Shown here: in pieces, positions 61,416 through 64,000 of the stretch
Layout of the letters: the number at the start of each line of letters is the position of its first letter
How positions within the stretch are numbered: the stretch's first letter is position 1
Source: G963422565 sp963422565
GTDB taxonomy: Bacteria > Pseudomonadota > Alphaproteobacteria > MPNO01
Direction: 5' to 3'
DNA: 64,000 nt
NCBI GenBank assembly: GCA_963422565.1
Contig: OY730228.1
Location: forward strand, 1,860,001 to 1,924,000
Program-made: the position numbers and the translations under genes
Notes under the pieces: model-generated
Told to the model about the DNA's origin: nothing
Seen by the model: only the letters and a program-made list of their open reading frames with translations
The model's database searches: none

Positions 61416-62410
61416 GGCGTCTCCCGATCGGCATGGCCCGCGGCCGGGGGGGCGCACAGCGCGCCCGGTCGGATGCTCTCGAGCAGCGTCCGCGCCACCA
61501 TGCTGTCCCTGGCGATCTGCTCGCGCAGATCCGAGACCCCGTCGAACTTGCGCTCGGGCCGGATGAACTGGACCAGGGCGACGCGGAGAAGCCGGTCGTA
61601 GATGTCATCGGTGAAATCCAGGATATAGGTCTCCAGCCCCAGCAGGTCGCCGTCGAAGGTCGGGCGCCAGCCGAGATTGGCGCAGCCCATATGCCAGCGC
61701 GTCCGGCCCTGGTCCTCGATCCCGGCCCAGACCGCGTAGACGCCGAGCGCCGGGCGGACATAGTCGTCCAGGGTCAAGTTGGCGGTCGGAAAACCGATCT
61801 GCCGGCCACGCCGGTCGCCCCGGCGCACCCTCCCCTCGATCTCCCAGCAGCGCCCGAGCAGGGCCGCCGCCCTGGCCGGCTCGCCGTCGGCGAGGCAGTG
61901 GCGAATATTGGTCGAGGAATAGATCATGCGGTCGTCGCCCGCCACCGGATCGACGATCGAGAAGCCGACGCCGTTCGCCGCCGCCCAGCCTCGCAGCGTC
62001 TCGACATCGCCGGCCCGGCCCCTGCCGAAGACGAAGTCGTAGCCCACCGTCACGTGGCGGGCGGCCAGCGCGTCGACCAGCACCCGCTCGATGAAGAGTG
62101 CGGGCGGCGCGCGCGCCACCTCCTCGTCGAAATGGATCAATAGCAGGGTGTCGATCCCGAGCGGCTCGAGATGGCGGACCTTGCTGCGCAGCGGGGTGAG
62201 CTGAAAGGGCGGATCGTCGGGGCGGAAGAAGCGCCTCGGATGGGGCTCGAAGGTCACCACCGAAAGCGGCAGCGAGGCCGCCGCAGCGGTTTCCCGCGCG
62301 CTCCCGATGACCGCGCGGTGGCCGCGATGGACGCCGTCGAAATTGCCGATCGTCGCCACCCCGCCGCGGGCGCCGTCGGGCACGCCGGCGGTATGTCGGA
62401 TGATGCGCAT
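61412..62410 (-). CDS. ribF: Bifunctional riboflavin kinase/FAD synthetase
   Basis: Makes FMN from riboflavin and FAD from FMN, using ATP. 332 residues. The N-terminal FAD synthetase has GNFDGVHRGHRAVI and GYDFVFGRGRAGD; SSTNIRHCL follows. The C-terminal flavokinase has RRGDRRGRQIGFPTANL, GVYAVWA and LETYILDFTDDIYDRLLRVALVQFIRPE. The start ATG 62410 follows the family start MRIIRH. The 294-base gap to the divergent hydrolase gene holds no recognised gene. Confidence 0.96.
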   Translation of the reverse strand: MRIIRHTAGVPDGARGGVATIGNFDGVHRGHRAVIGSARETAAAASLPLSVVTFEPHPRRFFRPDDPPFQLTPLRSKVRHLEPLGIDTLLLIHFDEEVARAPPALFIERVLVDALAARHVTVGYDFVFGRGRAGDVETLRGWAAANGVGFSIVDPVAGDDRMIYSSTNIRHCLADGEPARAAALLGRCWEIEGRVRRGDRRGRQIGFPTANLTLDDYVRPALGVYAVWAGIEDQGRTRWHMGCANLGWRPTFDGDLLGLETYILDFTDDIYDRLLRVALVQFIRPERKFDGVSDLREQIARDSMVARTLLESIRPGALCAPPAAGHADRETP

Positions 62411-62704
62411 CTGGATCGCTTGCCCGGTGGACTGAATGAAACGGCCGGGTCCGATTGACCTTCCGCCAGCGGTTATGCCTATCGGGAGTGCCGAACATGC
62501 GCAAGAGCGTTTCCGTATACCGCGGCCCCCGCCGCCGGGCTCCGCAGGCGCGTCGAGCATGGCTTCGAACGCTTGAAACGCCGCGTGGTCGACGATGAAC
62601 GGGCGCCGATCGCGGGCAACACGTTCTCGGCAGTTCTCATTTTGGGGGCTACGTACCGGCCGGACGATTGACGGGGGCCGATCGCGGGCCGACAATCGTC
62701 GGCG

Positions 62705-63490
62705 ATGGTTGAGCACCGCTCGGAGACGCTCGACATCCGCGGCTGCCGCGTCGAGATGCTGCGCGGCGGCGCCGGACCCCGGCTCCTGTTCCTCCACGGA
62801 GCGGGCGGCGCCGCCGACTGGGCGCCCTATATGGACCGGCTGGCCGAGCGCTTCGAGCTGATGGTTCCGAGCCACCCCGGCTTCGGGCGGTCGGATACGC
62901 CCGATTGGCTGGACGGGATGTCGGACCTCGCCTTCTTCTATCTCGACCTGCTGGACGCCCTCGATCCCGGGTCGCTGCATGTGGTAGGCACGTCGCTCGG
63001 CGGCTGGCTCGCCTGCGAGATCGCGGTGCGCGATATCCGCCGCTTCCGCAGCCTCGCCCTGGCAGCGCCGGTCGGCATCTCCGTCCCGGGCGCGCCGGTC
63101 GCCGACATCTTCCTGTGGAAGCCGGAGGAGCGGGCGCGCAACACCTTCCACGACCAGGATCTGGCCGCCCGCCAACTGGCCGCCATGCGCGCCGCCGGCG
63201 CCGCCGACATCGCGCTCAAGAACCTGTTCACCACCGCCAAGCTGTCCTGGAGCCCGCGCTTCTGCAACCCGGACCTCGCGAAATGGCTGCACCGGATCAC
63301 GGTGCCGACCCTGTTCGTCTGGGGCGCCGACGACAGGATCGTGCCGCCGGCCTACGGCGACGCGTTCCGACGGCTGATCCCGGGCGCGCGGCTTCGGCTG
63401 ATCCAAGCCTGCGGGCATCAGCCCCATGTCGAGAAGACTGACGAGTTCCTGGATGCCGTTTCCGCCAACATCGAGGGCGACGGGACATGA
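62705..63490 (+). CDS. Alpha/beta hydrolase
   Basis: 261 residues. The oxyanion region is LLFLHGAGGAADWAPYM, the nucleophilic Ser is in VVGTSLGGWLACEIA (~residue 97), the acid Asp in FVWGADDRIVPPAYG and the His in CGHQPHVEKTDEFLDAV. Substrate unknown: esterase, lactonase and C-C hydrolase are all possible. The stop overlaps the ATG of the next gene (ATGA), so it may act with the luciferase-like flavoenzyme. Confidence 0.9.
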   Translation: MVEHRSETLDIRGCRVEMLRGGAGPRLLFLHGAGGAADWAPYMDRLAERFELMVPSHPGFGRSDTPDWLDGMSDLAFFYLDLLDALDPGSLHVVGTSLGGWLACEIAVRDIRRFRSLALAAPVGISVPGAPVADIFLWKPEERARNTFHDQDLAARQLAAMRAAGAADIALKNLFTTAKLSWSPRFCNPDLAKWLHRITVPTLFVWGADDRIVPPAYGDAFRRLIPGARLRLIQACGHQPHVEKTDEFLDAVSANIEGDGT

Positions 63491-64000
63491 AATTCTTCTT
63501 CTTCCACCTGATGCCCTATGCGCATCTCGATCTCGACTACGACAAGCGCCACGAGGCGGCCTATCTGACGCTGCCCAACAGCTATTACGACCCCCGCCTC
63601 GGCCATGCCCTCTATCACCGCTATCTCGACGAGCTCGAGCTCGCCGACTCGCTCGGTTTCGACGGGGTCTGCGTCAACGAGCATCATCAGACCGCCTACG
63701 GCATGATGCCCGCCCCCAACATCCTCGCCGGCGCGCTGTCGCGGCGGACCTCCAACGGCAAGATCTGCGTGCTCGGCCGCGCCCTCCCGATCACCGACAA
63801 CCCGCTGACCATCGCCGAAGAGTTCGCGATGCTCGACAATCTCGCTGCGGGCCGCTTCATCGCCGGCTTCGTGCGCGGGCTCGGCACCGAATACCACGCC
63901 TCGATGGCCAACCCGGCCTTCAGCCATGCCCGGTTCCACGAGGCGCATGACCTGATCCTGCGGGCCTGGACCGAGACCGGCCCGTTCGCCTTCGAGGGCA
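63487..64000 (+). CDS. LLM-class flavin-dependent oxidoreductase, 3' end beyond window
   Basis: First ~171 residues of a luciferase-like monooxygenase, cut by the window end. It begins MKFFFFHLMPYAHLDLDYDK, followed by LELADSLGFDGVCVNEHHQTAYG, a group-typical FMN/substrate segment, then NGKICVLGRALPITDNPLTIAEEFAMLDNLAAGRFIAGFVRGLG. Uses reduced flavin from a partner reductase. The preceding hydrolase overlaps it by 4 bases, suggesting a shared catabolic pathway. Confidence 0.9.
   Translation, partial: MKFFFFHLMPYAHLDLDYDKRHEAAYLTLPNSYYDPRLGHALYHRYLDELELADSLGFDGVCVNEHHQTAYGMMPAPNILAGALSRRTSNGKICVLGRALPITDNPLTIAEEFAMLDNLAAGRFIAGFVRGLGTEYHASMANPAFSHARFHEAHDLILRAWTETGPFAFEG

Overview
The window is a GC-rich chromosomal segment of an alphaproteobacterium, most like the Rhodospirillales and relatives. 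The evidence is gene order known from that group: lysC divergent from ubiG; DUF1178/Nit/grxC/comF; ubiE-ubiB-coaBC-dut divergent from mutM; accA-xerD divergent from aroK-aroB; purC...bolA-grxD; and ribF-ileS-lspA-DUF3035-M16 peptidases. Most of the DNA is densely packed housekeeping genes, many joined by ATGA, GTGA or TGATG stop/start overlaps that suggest translational coupling. No tRNA, rRNA or CRISPR was found.

Layout. 1-6.1 kb: aspartokinase (cut by the window edge), ubiquinone methyltransferase UbiG, then a leftward run DUF1178, Nit-type amidohydrolase, glutaredoxin, ComF and a four-rhodanese protein. 6.4-12.6 kb: CarD regulator, a decayed remnant, DsrE-like and MoeB/ThiF-like sulfur-transfer proteins, dut, coaBC, ubiB, ubiE. 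12.6-18.2 kb: mutM, a secreted protein, a catabolic-looking group (enoyl-CoA hydratase, CoxG-like protein, split thiamine-diphosphate enzyme, HAD hydrolase) and an orphan NMT1/THI5-like binding protein. 18.5-28.6 kb: secA, accA, xerD, a large secreted protein, then aroK, aroB and a CNNM/CorC protein. 28.6-36 kb: an AMP-ligase/ACP/acyltransferase fusion with a ferritin-like di-iron protein, followed by a three-subunit molybdenum hydroxylase. 36-40 kb: an accessory AlbA/ATPase protein, a tartrate-dehydratase-type enolase, a VOC protein and a DUF1989 protein. 40.3-43 kb: purC, a remnant fusing the start of purS to the end of purQ with purL missing, rhomboid protease, bolA, grxD. 43-49.5 kb: DUF1330, rpsD, trmJ, cysS, nadE, class II DAHP synthase. 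49.9-57.5 kb: the most disturbed part, with a broken DppF-type ATPase, a frameshifted M16 peptidase, a Mu-like phage gene fragment and an IS3-family element. 57.5-64 kb: DUF3035 lipoprotein, lspA, ileS, ribF, an alpha/beta hydrolase and a truncated luciferase-like flavoenzyme.

The observations that most deserve follow-up are the eroded purS-purQ-purL block, the phage/IS3 insertion that splits the lspA-DUF3035-M16 operon, the predicted acyl-tailoring pair at 28.6-32.1 kb, and a family of intergenic repeats that abuts or supplies the 3' ends of genes. Several broken genes in 49.9-57.4 kb differ from an intact frame by single-base changes, some in homopolymers, so sequencing or assembly error has to be excluded for them.
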